A stretch of 64,000 nucleotides of DNA. It comes from Actinomycetota bacterium (lineage in GTDB: Bacteria > Actinomycetota > Thermoleophilia > Solirubrobacterales > Solirubrobacteraceae). The stretch spans positions 124,001 to 188,000 of the forward strand of contig JAFDWH010000014.1 in assembly GCA_018268595.1 (NCBI GenBank). The letters are read 5' to 3'. Made by a program: the position numbers and the translations under genes. Below, one piece after another: positions 52,846-62,387 of the stretch; position 1 is the stretch's first letter; each line of letters opens with the position of its first letter. Under the pieces are notes generated by a model. That model was not told where the DNA came from, made no database searches, and saw nothing but the letters and a program-made list of their open reading frames with translations.

Positions 52846-53795
52846 AGCCGCGTCCCCTCCGGCGTCGACGCCGGGGGCGGCGCGCCGTTGCCGGCGGCGC
52901 GCGCCTCGCACTGCGCCAGCAGCTCGTCCGCGCCCGCCGCACGCAGCCGCTGCGCGACCTCGGCGCCGAGCGCCTCCGGCGAGGCGCCGAGCGGGTCGGT
53001 CAGCTCGTCGCGCAGCCACGCCGAGCCGTCCGGCAGCCCGAGGAAGGCGCGCAGCGTCATCGCGCCGTCGTCCGCCAGCGTCGCGTGCGCGCCGAGCGGG
53101 GTGTTGCACGAGGCGCCGAGCGCACGCGCCAGCGCACGCTCCGCCGCGAGACAGGCCCCGACGTGCGGGTCGTCGATCGCGGCCAGCGCCGCCCGCGTCG
53201 CCTCGTCGCCGGCGCGGACCTCGACCGCGAGCGTGCCCTGGCCGGGCGCCGGCACCAGCTCGTCCAGCAGGCAGCCGACCGGGACCCTGCGTCCCAGCCG
53301 GTCGAGCCCGGCCTGCGCCAGCACGATCGCCGACAGGCCCAGTTCGCCGCCCTCCTTCTCCAGCTTCCACAGCCGCGTGTCGACGTTGCCGTGCAGCGCG
53401 ACCACCTCCAGGTCGGGCCGCAGCGCGCGCAGCCCGGCCGTCCGCCGCAGGCTGCTCGTGCCGATCCGCGCGCCCTGCGGCAGCTCCCCCAGCGACGCCG
53501 CCCCGCACAGCGCGTCGCGCGGGTCGACCCGTTCGGGAACCGCGGCGAGCGCGAAGCCGTCCGGCAGCTCGACCGGCACGTCCTTCGCCGAGTGCACGGC
53601 GGCGTCGACCTCGCCCGCCAGCAGCGCCGCCTCCAGCTCCTTGACCCAGCGCGACTTGTCGCCGAGCAGGATGCCGCGGTCGCCGCTCGTCGTGATCACG
53701 ACGACCTCGACGCCGGCGTCGGCGCCGCCGAGCAGCTCCGCCACGAAGTTCGCCTGTGCCAGCGCGAGCGCGCTCCCGCGCGAGCCGATCCGCAT
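52842..53795 (-). CDS. hemC: Porphobilinogen deaminase (hydroxymethylbilane synthase)
   Basis: HemC, 317 residues, polymerises four porphobilinogens. The sequence has RIGSRGSALALAQA at the N-terminus, DKSRWVKELEAALLAGEVDAA, HSAKDVPVELP, IGTSSLRRTAGL and VPAPGQGTLAVEVR. The dipyrromethane cofactor Cys is in LGASCNTPLGAHA near residue 235. Its start codon overlaps the hemA stop by one base. Confidence 0.96.
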   Translation of the reverse strand: MRIGSRGSALALAQANFVAELLGGADAGVEVVVITTSGDRGILLGDKSRWVKELEAALLAGEVDAAVHSAKDVPVELPDGFALAAVPERVDPRDALCGAASLGELPQGARIGTSSLRRTAGLRALRPDLEVVALHGNVDTRLWKLEKEGGELGLSAIVLAQAGLDRLGRRVPVGCLLDELVPAPGQGTLAVEVRAGDEATRAALAAIDDPHVGACLAAERALARALGASCNTPLGAHATLADDGAMTLRAFLGLPDGSAWLRDELTDPLGASPEALGAEVAQRLRAAGADELLAQCEARAAGNGAPPPASTPEGTRL

Positions 53796-55147
53796 CAGGA
53801 GGCGGACCGACCCCGCCCGCCCGGGCGCAGCGGCCGCACGTCTGCGAGCGGCGCGTCGGCGGTCGCGTCCACGCCCTCGACGACCTCCTCCAGCCCGAAC
53901 AGCTCGCGAACGACCTGCGTCCGCAGGTGCACCCGCTCGTCGCTCATCTGCTTCATCCGCAGCGTCGGCTCGTGCAGCAGCCGGTTGACGATCGCCTGCG
54001 CGATCGCCTCGACGCGCTCGCGGTCTCGCTCCGAAGCCGACTCCCAGCGGCCGGCGTTCTCGCGCACGACCTGCTGCGCGATCGCGTTCCCGCGCTCGCG
54101 CAGCGCGCTCAGCGTCGGCAGCACCTCCAACGACCCGAGCCACTCGGCGAAGCGCTGGATCTCCTCCTCGACGATCCCCTCCGCATGCGACGCCTCGCCC
54201 TGGCGCACCGCTCTGTTGCGGCGCACGACCGCCTGCAGGTCGTCGACGTCGTAGAGCGCCACGCCCGGCACGTCGCGCACGTCCGGCGCCACGTCGCGCG
54301 GGACCGCGAGGTCGAGGATCAGCAGCGGGCGCCCGTCGCGCGCGTCCATCACGGCGGCGAGCTCCTCGGCGCCGAGCAGCGCGTGCGGGGAGGAGGTCGC
54401 GCAGACGAGCGCGTCGGCGCGCTGCAGCTCGGCCGGCAGCTCGTCGAACGACATCGCCTGGCCGCCGAAGCGCCGCGCCAGCGAGACCGCCCGCTCGTGG
54501 CGGCGGTTGGCGACGAAGATCGCCTCGACGCCCTGCGCGGCCAGCGCCTTCGCCGCCAGCTCGCTCGTCTCGCCGGCGCCCAGCAGCAGGACCTCCTTGC
54601 GCTCCAGCCCGTGCAGCTGCTCGGCCGCGAGCTGGGCGGCGACGGACGAGACGCTCAGGTGCCGCTCGCCGATCTTCGTCTCGCTGCGCACGCGCTTGCC
54701 GGTCGCGAGCGCAGCGCGGAAGAGGTGGTTCGTGAGCGGGCCGGTCGTCTGCGCGGCCAGCGCGTCCTCGTAGGCGCGCTTGACCTGGCCCTGCACCTCC
54801 GCCTCGCCGACGATCATCGACTCCAGCCCGGCCGTCACGCGGTAGAGGTGGCGCGCCGCGTCGCAGTTGCGCAGCGCGTAGATCGAGGACGCCAGCTCGG
54901 TCGGACGGATGCCCGCCTTGCGCGCGAGCATCCCCAGCACCGCCGTCTCGGCCTCGACAGGATCGCTCGCGACGAGGTACGTCTCGGTGCGGTTGCAGGT
55001 CGAGATCGCGACCGCCTCCTGCACGCTCGCGACGCCGCGCACGTCGTGCAGGTAGCCGGCGACCTTCCCGGGCGTGAGCGCGAGCCGCTCGCGCACGGCG
55101 ATCGGCGCGGTCTTGTGCGAGACGCCGACGGCGAGGACCTCGCTCAT
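53795..55147 (-). CDS. hemA: Glutamyl-tRNA reductase
   Basis: HemA, 450 residues, makes glutamate 1-semialdehyde from Glu-tRNA in the first step of C5 tetrapyrrole synthesis. The nucleophile Cys lies in VAISTCNRTETYL near residue 48. GLESMIVGEAEVQGQVKRA follows near 105, the NADPH-binding LLLGAGETSELAAKAL near 180, and the C-terminal dimerisation helices contain VNRLLHEPTLRMKQM. It overlaps ccmD by 4 bases, joining heme synthesis to cytochrome c maturation genes. Confidence 0.97.
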   Translation of the reverse strand: MSEVLAVGVSHKTAPIAVRERLALTPGKVAGYLHDVRGVASVQEAVAISTCNRTETYLVASDPVEAETAVLGMLARKAGIRPTELASSIYALRNCDAARHLYRVTAGLESMIVGEAEVQGQVKRAYEDALAAQTTGPLTNHLFRAALATGKRVRSETKIGERHLSVSSVAAQLAAEQLHGLERKEVLLLGAGETSELAAKALAAQGVEAIFVANRRHERAVSLARRFGGQAMSFDELPAELQRADALVCATSSPHALLGAEELAAVMDARDGRPLLILDLAVPRDVAPDVRDVPGVALYDVDDLQAVVRRNRAVRQGEASHAEGIVEEEIQRFAEWLGSLEVLPTLSALRERGNAIAQQVVRENAGRWESASERDRERVEAIAQAIVNRLLHEPTLRMKQMSDERVHLRTQVVRELFGLEEVVEGVDATADAPLADVRPLRPGGRGRSAS

Positions 55148-55365
55148 CGCTTCGCGGCCTCCGCTCTCGCGCTCTCGCCGCGCTCGCGCGCCTCGACGGC
55201 GGCGTTCAGCTCGTGCAGCTCTCTGCTCATGCGCTGCAGCTTCACGGCCATGATCGCGACATAGATCACGATCACCGCGACGAACACGACGAACGCGCCG
55301 GCGACGTACTTGCCGGCCTCGTCGAGCGGCAGCGCGGGGGCGGCGGCGAGCAGGGCGGGGATCAC
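55144..55365 (-). CDS. ccmD: CcmD-like small membrane protein
   Basis: A 73-residue protein with one membrane helix (AGKYVAGAFVVFVAVIVIYVAIMAV) and a charged helical tail (QRMSRELHELNAAVEARERGE). This matches CcmD, which helps release heme-loaded carrier from the CcmABC complex. Assignment rests on size, layout and position between ccmC and hemA. GTG at 55365 overlaps ccmC. Confidence 0.72.
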   Translation of the reverse strand: MIPALLAAAPALPLDEAGKYVAGAFVVFVAVIVIYVAIMAVKLQRMSRELHELNAAVEARERGESARAEAAKR

Positions 55366-56150
55366 GAGGCCGCCTCCGCGGGATTGCGCGGCGCGCGGGT
55401 GACGGAGCCGCCGCGCGCCGGCTCGCCGAGCGACGGCGCGGCGCTGCGGCCGAGCGGCGCGACCGCGTCGGAGCCGAGCAGGCGCCGTCTGAGCGCGCGC
55501 AGCTGCCAGCGCGTCTGCTTGGCGGCGATCTCGTAGCAGCACAGCAGCGCGAACAGCAGCGCCATCGCGACGATCGCCAGCACGAACACGAGCGCCATCT
55601 GGCTCGGCAGGCCGCCGTTGGTCGTGCCCAGCACGCGCGGGTGCACGTACGCGGTCGCGGCGCGCACGGCGACGAAGTTCAGCGGCACGAACGCGCCGGC
55701 CATGATCGCGAAGACCGACGCGTAGCGCGCCTGGCGCTCCGGGTCCTCGATCGAGAAGCGCAGCGGCTGGTAGGTCGCGAACAGCAGGAAGACGATCAGG
55801 AACGAGACGAGCGTCGGCTCGTCCCACACCCACCAGTGGCCCCACGACGCCTTCGCCCAGATCGCGCCCGTCAGCAGCCCGAGGATGTTGAAGATCAGCG
55901 CGATGTGGATCACGACGTACGAGCGCAGGTCCCACCTGCGGTCGCGCGTGCGCAGGTGCAGCGCCGCGAAGATCGCGCCGAGCACGTACGCGCAGAGCGT
56001 CACGATCGCGACCGGCACGTGCACGTAGAAGATCTTCTGGATGAAGCCCTGGTCGGCGTCGAGCGGGGCGTAGAAGAAGACCAGCGCGAACGTGGCGGTC
56101 AAGGCGGCGAAGGTGGCGAGCGAGAGCGCCCGCAGCCCCTTCCCGTACAT
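55362..56150 (-). CDS. ccmC: Heme export/handling protein CcmC
   Basis: CcmC, 262 residues, with six membrane helices. The heme-binding tryptophan-rich motif is ASWGHWWVWDEPTLV near residue 110. Conserved His lie in FYVHVPVAIV and in the loop preceding AYVHPRVLG. The C-terminal 45 residues are an unusual Arg/Ala-rich cytoplasmic tail. It works with CcmAB to load heme on its periplasmic or outer-face carrier. Confidence 0.93.
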   Translation of the reverse strand: MYGKGLRALSLATFAALTATFALVFFYAPLDADQGFIQKIFYVHVPVAIVTLCAYVLGAIFAALHLRTRDRRWDLRSYVVIHIALIFNILGLLTGAIWAKASWGHWWVWDEPTLVSFLIVFLLFATYQPLRFSIEDPERQARYASVFAIMAGAFVPLNFVAVRAATAYVHPRVLGTTNGGLPSQMALVFVLAIVAMALLFALLCCYEIAAKQTRWQLRALRRRLLGSDAVAPLGRSAAPSLGEPARGGSVTRAPRNPAEAAS

Positions 56151-56155
56151 GCTTG

Positions 56156-56823
56156 TCAGTCCTCCAGGAGGAAGTCGAACACGGCGTAGGCGAGCAGCCC
56201 GAAGACGAGATCATAGAGCGCCAGCACGGCCAGCCACTTGGTTGGCGGCCCGCTCGCGCCGGCGGCGTCGAACAGCGGCGCGGTGGCGCGCGCGGCGGCG
56301 ATCAGCGCGGGCGTCAGCAGCGGCAGCGCGACGATCGGCACGATCAGGTCGCGTGCGCGCGTGCGGATCGCGAGCGCGGAGACGAGCGCCCCGACGACCG
56401 CCAGCGCGACGTTGAGGAGCGCCAGCACGAGGACCAACCCCGGCAGCCCTGGCCACGGGCTGGGGCCGAGCAGCAGGATCGCGAACGCCGCCACCGCCAC
56501 CAGCTCGACGAGCGCGAGGAACAGGAACAGCCCGGCGGCCTTCGCGACGAACAGCGCGGTGCGGTCGATCGGCGCCAGCAGCACGCCGTCGAAGCCGCCC
56601 TCCTCCTGCTCGGCGACGAACAGCCGGTTGATCCCGAGGATCGCCGCGAACAGCAGCGTGACCGTGAGGACCCCGGCGGCGAGCTGCCCGGCGACCTCGT
56701 CGCGCCCGAGGCCGAAGTGGAACAGCACGAACGTCGTCACGCTGAACAGCAGCATCGCCGGGATCGCCTCCGGCGCGCGCCGCTCGAGCAGCAGGTCCTT
56801 GCGCAGCAGGGCGATCGAGGGCC

Positions 56824-56827
<4 letters not shown>
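56156..56827 (-). CDS. ccmB: Heme exporter membrane subunit CcmB
   Basis: CcmB, 223 residues with six membrane helices. The N-terminus ALLRKDLLLERRAPEAIPAML is typical, and FVAEQEEGGFDGVLLAPIDR near residue 75 is the family hallmark. IVPIVALPLLTPALIAAARAT is near 165. GTG at 56827 overlaps ccmA by 4 bases. It forms the ABC transporter with CcmA. Confidence 0.93.
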
Positions 56828-57487
<660 letters not shown>

Positions 57488-57510
<23 letters not shown>

Positions 57511-57973
57511 CGTCGCGCTGGAGCGTCGCGACGACGTGTCTCAGCGTCGGCGCGAGCACCGGGAAGAGCTGGGCGACCGCCTTCGGGCTGCCCGGCAGGT
57601 TGACGATCAGCGTGCGGCCGGCGACCCCGGCGACGCCGCGCGAGAGGATCCCCAGCGGCGTGTGCTTCAGCGACTCCGCGCGCAGCGCCTCGGCGAAGCC
57701 GGGCGCGTCGCGCTCGATCACCGCGCGCGTCGCCTCGGGCGTGACGTCGTCGGGCGTGAGGCCGGTGCCGCCGGTCGTGAAGACGAGCGGGATCCCCTGG
57801 CGCACGTAGCCGCGCAGCGCCGGCTCGATCGCGCCCTTGTCGTCGCCGACCACGTCGCGCGCGACGACCTCGCAGCCGGCCTCGGTCGCGAGCCGCGCGA
57901 GCAGGTCGCCCGAGGCGTCGTCGCCCTCTCCGCGCGCGAGTGTCGTGGAGATCGTCAGGACCGCCGTCTGCAC
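57488..57973 (-). CDS. Molybdopterin adenylyltransferase family protein (MogA/MoaB)
   Basis: A 161-residue MoCF-domain protein. TTGGTGLTPDDVTPEAT near residue 66 is the substrate loop, and VNLPGSPKAVAQLFPVL near 125 is the C-terminal signature. It would adenylylate molybdopterin. GTG at 57973 lies 7 bases after a TAAGCT -10. moaC is 2 kb away on the same strand, in a separate unit. Confidence 0.92.
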
Positions 57974-57980
57974 GCGGGCG

Positions 57981-57986
57981 AGCTTA
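57981..57986 (-). promoter_or_regulatory. Leaderless -10 element of mog and the ccm-hem run
   Basis: Reverse-strand TAAGCT ends 7 bases before the mog GTG. Overlaps downstream suggest this promoter could drive mog-ccmABCD-hemACD as one long transcript. Confidence 0.45.
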
Positions 57987-58021
57987 CGCCACGGCGACCG
58001 CTGCGCCCGCCGTCGCGTCGC

Positions 58022-58531
58022 TCACGTCGCGAGCGGCTCGAGCAGCCGGTGCGGCGTGCGCAGCGCGCGTGTGACCGGGTCGTCACGCTGGCTGGGACGG
58101 AGCGCGACCACCACGACGTCCTCCGGTTCCGGCGTCGTGCCGCACGACGGGCACGCGCCGAGGTCGTCGAGCGTCGTCCCGCATGGGGCGTGCTGGAAGG
58201 CGCGGATGTCCCCGGTGGGGCTGCGGCGCCGTCCCCACACCAGCAGCGCGTGCAGCGCCGGCCACAGCGCGCGTCCGTCGACCGTCAGCTCGTAGCGGTG
58301 GCGTCCGGCGTGGTCGGGGTCGGGGCGGCGGACGAGCAGGCCGTGCTCGACGAGTCCGCTGAGGCGCTCGGAGAGGACCGCTCGCGGGATGTCGAGGTGC
58401 GCCTGGAAGTCGTTGAAGCGCTGCACGCCGTAGAAGGCGTCGCGCACGATCAGCAGGGTCCAGCGCTCGCCGATCGCGTCGAGCGAGCGCGCGATCGTGC
58501 AGTCCTGGCCCTCGTAGCGCTTGCCGAGCAT
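58022..58531 (-). CDS. HxlR-family transcriptional regulator
   Basis: A 169-residue regulator. The winged helix reads CTIARSLDAIGERWTLLIVRDA, FYGVQRFNDFQAHLDIPRAV and LSERLSGLVEHGLLVRR, the HxlR hallmark. A C-terminal extension carries a CGTTLDD...CPSCGTT zinc-like site. ATG at 58531 is preceded by TATCCT, 8 bases upstream. It is divergent from an MFS gene and probably controls it. Confidence 0.93.
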   Translation of the reverse strand: MLGKRYEGQDCTIARSLDAIGERWTLLIVRDAFYGVQRFNDFQAHLDIPRAVLSERLSGLVEHGLLVRRPDPDHAGRHRYELTVDGRALWPALHALLVWGRRRSPTGDIRAFQHAPCGTTLDDLGACPSCGTTPEPEDVVVVALRPSQRDDPVTRALRTPHRLLEPLAT

Positions 58532-58539
58532 CTCCTGCA

Positions 58540-58545
58540 AGGATA
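58540..58545 (-). promoter_or_regulatory. -10 element of the hxlR-type gene
   Basis: Reverse-strand TATCCT ends 8 bases before the ATG at 58531. Confidence 0.45.
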
Positions 58546-58556
58546 TCGCCCGGCAG

Positions 58557-58606
58557 TTCGGTGATCGAACCGAGACCTGGTAGGGTCGGTTCAATGAACG
58601 AACCGA
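58557..58606 (+). promoter_or_regulatory. MFS gene promoter with two inverted-repeat operators
   Basis: TTCGGT (58557-58562), an 18-base spacer and TAGGGT (58581-58586) precede the ATG at 58594 by 7 bases. Two related inverted repeats flank the -10: TCGGT-N6-ACCGA (58558-58573) and TCGGTTC-N7-GAACCGA (58586-58606), the latter covering the start codon. They are good HxlR operator candidates. Confidence 0.55.
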
Positions 58607-59829
58607 ACGCACGCACACGGAGCGCTTGGGTGGCCGTCGCCGCGATCCTGCTGGGGACCGGCTGGGGCTCGAACCAGATCACGCCGATGCTGCTCGTCTA
58701 CAGCGACCGGCTCGGCCTCACGACCGGGACGCTCCAGGCGATGTTCGGCGTCTACGCGCTCGGGCTGATCCCCGGGCTGCTGCTTGCCGGGCCGCTGTCC
58801 GACACGCGCGGCCGGCGCGGCGTCGTGCTGCCGGCGGCCGCGCTCTCGCTGCTGGCGACCGTCACGCTGATCGCCGGCGGTCACCACACCTGGCTGCTGT
58901 TCGTCGCGCGGCTGCTCAACGGCGTCAGCAACGGCGCCGTCTTCGGCGTCGGCACCGCCTGGCTGCGCGAGGTCTCGCTGCCGCCGTTCGGCGCGGCGGG
59001 GGCGCACACGATCGCGCGCCGCGCCGCCGTCGCGATGACGGCCGGCTTCGCGTTCGGGCCGCTCCTCGCCGGACTGCTCGCGCAGTGGGCGCCCGATCCG
59101 CTGCTCGTGCCCTACGTGCCGCACCTCGTGCTGATGACCGCCGCGCTCGTCGCGGTGCGCACCGTGCCGGAGACCGTTCCCTCCGGCCGGAGCCGCGGCG
59201 GCGCGCGCCTGCGACTGGAGGACGTGCGCAGCCCGCGCTTCTGGCGCATCGTCGCGCCGATGGCGCCGTGGGGGTTCGCGGCGACGGCGGTGGCGGTCGC
59301 GCTGCTGCCGAGCCTCACCGGCGCCGCGGACGCCGCGCAGGGGATCGCCCTGACCGCGTCGATCGCCGCGCTGTGCGCGCTCGCCGGCGTGCTGATCCAG
59401 CCGCTGGCGCGTCGCCTCGACGCCGGCGGCGCGGGCAACCGCGCCGCGCTCGCCGGCCTCGCGACGACGGCGGCCGGGATGCTGCTCGCCGCCGTCACGG
59501 CCGCGAGCGAGCAGATCTGGCTGTTGGTCCCGTGCGCGCTCGTCTTCGGCGCCGCCTACGGCCTGATCCTGGTCGCCGGCCTGGTCGAGGTCCAGCGGCT
59601 CGCCGAGCCACGCGCCCTGGCCAGCCTCACGGCCGTCTACTACGCGCTCACGTACGCCGGCTTCGCGCTGCCGGTCGTGTTGGCCGCGCTCGCCGGCGGC
59701 CTCGGCTACCCGCTGCTGCTGACGATCTGCGCCGTGCTCGTGCTGGCCACGGCTGCGTGGGTCACGCCTCGCGGCGCCATGCGCCCGAGCGACCGCCCGA
59801 CTTCTCCAGCAGAGCAACCTGTTCGATGA
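58594..59829 (+). CDS. Major facilitator superfamily transporter
   Basis: An MFS protein of 411 residues with about twelve helices. The loop 2-3 motif reads [17 protein letters not shown] near residue 75, and [20 protein letters not shown] follows near 110. A hydrophilic loop lies mid-protein (about residues 200-220). Control by the adjacent HxlR protein suggests drug or metabolite export. Its 3' end overlaps convergent moaC by 68 bases. Confidence 0.9.
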   Translation: MNEPNARTRSAWVAVAAILLGTGWGSNQITPMLLVYSDRLGLTTGTLQAMFGVYALGLIPGLLLAGPLSDTRGRRGVVLPAAALSLLATVTLIAGGHHTWLLFVARLLNGVSNGAVFGVGTAWLREVSLPPFGAAGAHTIARRAAVAMTAGFAFGPLLAGLLAQWAPDPLLVPYVPHLVLMTAALVAVRTVPETVPSGRSRGGARLRLEDVRSPRFWRIVAPMAPWGFAATAVAVALLPSLTGAADAAQGIALTASIAALCALAGVLIQPLARRLDAGGAGNRAALAGLATTAAGMLLAAVTAASEQIWLLVPCALVFGAAYGLILVAGLVEVQRLAEPRALASLTAVYYALTYAGFALPVVLAALAGGLGYPLLLTICAVLVLATAAWVTPRGAMRPSDRPTSPAEQPVR

Positions 59830-60241
59830 CGACGCCGCGCTCGAGCGCCTTGACCATGTCGTAAACGGTCAGCGCCGCGACCGAGGCGGCCGTCAGCGCC
59901 TCCATCTCGACGCCCGTCTGCGCGCTCGTGCGCGCCTCCGCGACGAGCGTCACCGTGCCGGCGTCGGCGTCGATCTCGGCCGCGACGTCGACGTAGGACA
60001 GCGGGAGCTGATGGCACAACGGGATCAGCTCCCACGTGCGCTTCGCCGCCTGGATCCCCGCGATCCGCGCCGGGCCCAGCACGTCACCCTTCGGCGCGTC
60101 GCCGTCGCGCACAGCCGCGGCGGTCGCCGGCGACATCCGCACGACCGCGCGCGCGAGCGCGCGGCGGGCGGTCACGTCCTTGGCGCCGACGTCGACCATC
60201 CGTGCGCGACCGGCGTCGTCGAGATGCGTCAGCTCGCTCAC
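59762..60241 (-). CDS. moaC: Cyclic pyranopterin monophosphate synthase
   Basis: MoaC, 159 residues, forms cPMP with MoaA in molybdenum cofactor synthesis. Markers are [14 protein letters not shown] near residue 14, [20 protein letters not shown] near 65 with the substrate His and Cys, and [21 protein letters not shown] near 110. GTG at 60241. It begins 32 bases after the sigma/amidotransferase gene on the same strand. Confidence 0.95.
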   Translation of the reverse strand: MSELTHLDDAGRARMVDVGAKDVTARRALARAVVRMSPATAAAVRDGDAPKGDVLGPARIAGIQAAKRTWELIPLCHQLPLSYVDVAAEIDADAGTVTLVAEARTSAQTGVEMEALTAASVAALTVYDMVKALERGVVIEQVALLEKSGGRSGAWRREA

Positions 60242-60273
60242 GCGGCGAAGTGTCGCACGCGTGCGCGGGCCGC

Positions 60274-61458
60274 TCAGGCCGCGACCGCCGGCGGCTCCGC
60301 GGCCGCGTGCCGCAGTGCCGCGTCGGCGAGCGCGTCGCGCACGCGCCGGCCGGAGATGCCGGCCTCCGGCAGCTCGGCGTGCCACTGCACGCCGACCGCG
60401 AACGGATGGCGCGGGTCCTCGACACCCTCGACGATCCCGTCGGCCGAGCGCGCGGTCACGCGCAGGCCGGCGCCGAGCCGGTCGATCGCCTGGTGGTGGA
60501 GGCTCGGCACGCTCGCGCGCGGCCCGACGATCCGCCGCGTCAACGAGTCGCCCCCGGTCGCGACCGCGTGCATGCGGCGGTCGGCGTGCAGCTCGGGCCG
60601 CTCCGTCGCGCCCTCCGAGCCGAGGTCCTGGTGGAGCGTCCCGCCGTGCAAGACGTTGAGGAGCTGGTGACCGCGGCAGATGCCGAGCACCGGCAGGCCG
60701 CCCGCGAGCGCGTCGCGCAGGATCGCCGCGTCGGCGCGGTCCCCGTCGAGGCTGCCGGCGCGCGCGCTGCGGATCTGCTGGCCGTAGAGCGCCGGGTGGA
60801 CGTCCTCGTCGGCGCCCGTCAGCACGAGCGCGTGCGCGGTCGCGAGCTGGCGCGCTGCCGCCTGCCCGTCGGCGACGCGCTGCACGCGCAGCTCCGCGCC
60901 GCCCAGCCAGCGCTCGTACGGGGCCGGGTCCTCGTCGCGCACGAGCAGCAGCACGAGCGGTCGCGTGGCCGGGGCGGTTGCCGCGTACGCGCGGCGGAAG
61001 CGCTCGCGGGCGCGCGCGAGCCGCTTGCGCGCCGCCTCCGGCGTCGTCTGCAGCAGGCGCGCCGCGTCGGTCGGCCCGTAGCCGGCGAACTGCAGCGTCA
61101 CGAGCGCCCGCTCGCGCGCCGGGAGCTGCGCGAGCGCCGTCTCGATCGCGAGCCGCTCGTCGTGGTCCTCGGCCTCCGGGGCGGCGGCGCGCTCGAGCGC
61201 GTCGAGCAGCGCGCCGTCGGATGCGATCCCGCCCACCCGCCCGGCCCGCGCGCGCAGCGCGTCGATCGCGACGTTCGTCGCGACGCGGTAGAGCCAGGCG
61301 CGCAGGCGCGGGTCGGTGAGGCCGGCGGGCGCGTGCAGCCAGGCGCGCAGGAAGACCTCCTGCGCGAGGTCCTCGGCGAGCGAGGGGTCGCCGACGCGGC
61401 GGCGCAGGTGGCGCTCGAGCGGCCGGCGGTGGGTGGCGATGAGCGTGTCGAGGTCCAT
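60274..61458 (-). CDS. ECF sigma factor fused to a class I glutamine amidotransferase-like (peptidase C26) domain
   Basis: A 394-residue protein joining two families in one uninterrupted frame. Residues 1-165 are an ECF sigma factor: region 2 has [15 protein letters not shown] and [18 protein letters not shown], region 4 has [18 protein letters not shown] and [17 protein letters not shown]. Residues 167-394 match PuuD-type gamma-glutamyl hydrolases: [14 protein letters not shown] near 213, [17 protein letters not shown] with Cys261, SLHHQAID, and GVQWHAE with His360 and Glu362. All triad residues are present. No anti-sigma gene is adjacent. I infer a sigma factor controlled by, or coupled to, a gamma-glutamyl metabolite. 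Confidence 0.88.
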   Translation of the reverse strand: MDLDTLIATHRRPLERHLRRRVGDPSLAEDLAQEVFLRAWLHAPAGLTDPRLRAWLYRVATNVAIDALRARAGRVGGIASDGALLDALERAAAPEAEDHDERLAIETALAQLPARERALVTLQFAGYGPTDAARLLQTTPEAARKRLARARERFRRAYAATAPATRPLVLLLVRDEDPAPYERWLGGAELRVQRVADGQAAARQLATAHALVLTGADEDVHPALYGQQIRSARAGSLDGDRADAAILRDALAGGLPVLGICRGHQLLNVLHGGTLHQDLGSEGATERPELHADRRMHAVATGGDSLTRRIVGPRASVPSLHHQAIDRLGAGLRVTARSADGIVEGVEDPRHPFAVGVQWHAELPEAGISGRRVRDALADAALRHAAAEPPAVAA

Positions 61459-61588
61459 GCCGGTGAAGACGGATCGCGGCCCGCGAAGCGGACGTGTCCG
61501 GTCCGCGTGATGGCGTGCGTCCTCATCGTCATGCACCAGACGCTCCACGTCCACTTCGTCGCCGGCCGCCAGGCGGCGCTCGCCGGGC

Positions 61589-62326
61589 TCAGGCCGGCGC
61601 GTGCGTCCGCTGCGCGGCCGCGATCAGGTCGAGCACGGCTCGCTCGTCGCCCGCGCGCAGCAGCTCGATCGGGTCCGGCGAGCCGTTGACGATCGACTCG
61701 AAGAAGTCCTTGCGGTCCTGATAGGTCGGCAGCGTCGCCTTCGCCCACCCGCGCGCGTCGTTGAGCATGACCGCCAGGCGCGCGTAGTCCTCGCCGAACA
61801 GCTCGCCGATCTCGCGCTTCATGCGCTTGGCCAGCGCCGGCGAGGCGCCGGCGGTCGAGATCGCGATCGCGAGCGGGCCGCTGCGGACGATCGCCGGCAG
61901 GATGAAGTTGCACAGCGGCGGCACGTCGACGACGTTGACGAGCATCGCGCGCCGCTCCGCGTCCTCGTAGACGCCGATGTTGACCTCGGAGTCGTTCGTC
62001 GCGGTGATCACCATGAACGCGCCTTCGAGGTCGGACGGCTCGTAGGGCCGTGCTTGCCACGCGATCGAGCCCTCGTCTGACAGGCCCCGCAGCTGCGGAT
62101 GCAGCTCCGGCGCGACGACCGTCACGTCGCCGTCGCAGGCGAGCAGGCCCTCGACCTTCTCCAAGCCGACGTCGCCGCCGCCGACGACGAGGCAGCGCCG
62201 CCCCTTCAGCTTCAGGCAGGCGACGTAGAAGGGCGTCTCGAGCATGTCCCGCACGCACGACTGGTCGCAGATCCCCTTGCGGAGCTGACAGACGCACTCC
62301 TTGCCGCTGTAGGCCTGGGCGGGCAT
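61589..62326 (-). CDS. Precorrin-2 dehydrogenase / sirohydrochlorin ferrochelatase-like protein
   Basis: A 245-residue Met8/CysG-N-type protein for siroheme synthesis. The NAD-binding motif is [18 protein letters not shown] near residue 45. [24 protein letters not shown] follows near 110, and the dimerisation region has [19 protein letters not shown] near 155. The N-terminus is unusual: residues 9-25 carry four Cys ([14 protein letters not shown]), a possible metal or Fe-S site not typical of the family. ATG at 62326 lies 7 bases after TACCCT. Confidence 0.9.
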   Translation of the reverse strand: MPAQAYSGKECVCQLRKGICDQSCVRDMLETPFYVACLKLKGRRCLVVGGGDVGLEKVEGLLACDGDVTVVAPELHPQLRGLSDEGSIAWQARPYEPSDLEGAFMVITATNDSEVNIGVYEDAERRAMLVNVVDVPPLCNFILPAIVRSGPLAIAISTAGASPALAKRMKREIGELFGEDYARLAVMLNDARGWAKATLPTYQDRKDFFESIVNGSPDPIELLRAGDERAVLDLIAAAQRTHAPA

Positions 62327-62333
62327 CGGCTTG

Positions 62334-62339
62334 AGGGTA
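62334..62339 (-). promoter_or_regulatory. Leaderless -10 element of the precorrin-2 dehydrogenase gene
   Basis: Reverse-strand TACCCT ends 7 bases before the ATG at 62326. Confidence 0.5.
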
Positions 62340-62374
62340 TCGCGAGGCTGCGGGGTGGCGGCGTGCTGCCCGGC

Positions 62375-62380
62375 TACCCT
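62375..62380 (+). promoter_or_regulatory. Leaderless -10 element of the DUF2236 gene
   Basis: TACCCT ends 7 bases before the ATG at 62388, divergent from and mirroring the element at 62334-62339. Confidence 0.5.
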
Positions 62381-62387
62381 GGGTCGC

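Noticed and set aside
49825-53988. A 1387-codon open frame on the forward strand
   Set aside because: It overlaps the helicase tail out of frame and is antisense to birA, cobA-hemD and hemC.
61485-61505. ECF-type autoregulatory promoter before the sigma/amidotransferase gene
   Set aside because: GGAC and CGTC words are present but their spacing does not fit the usual 16-17 bases.
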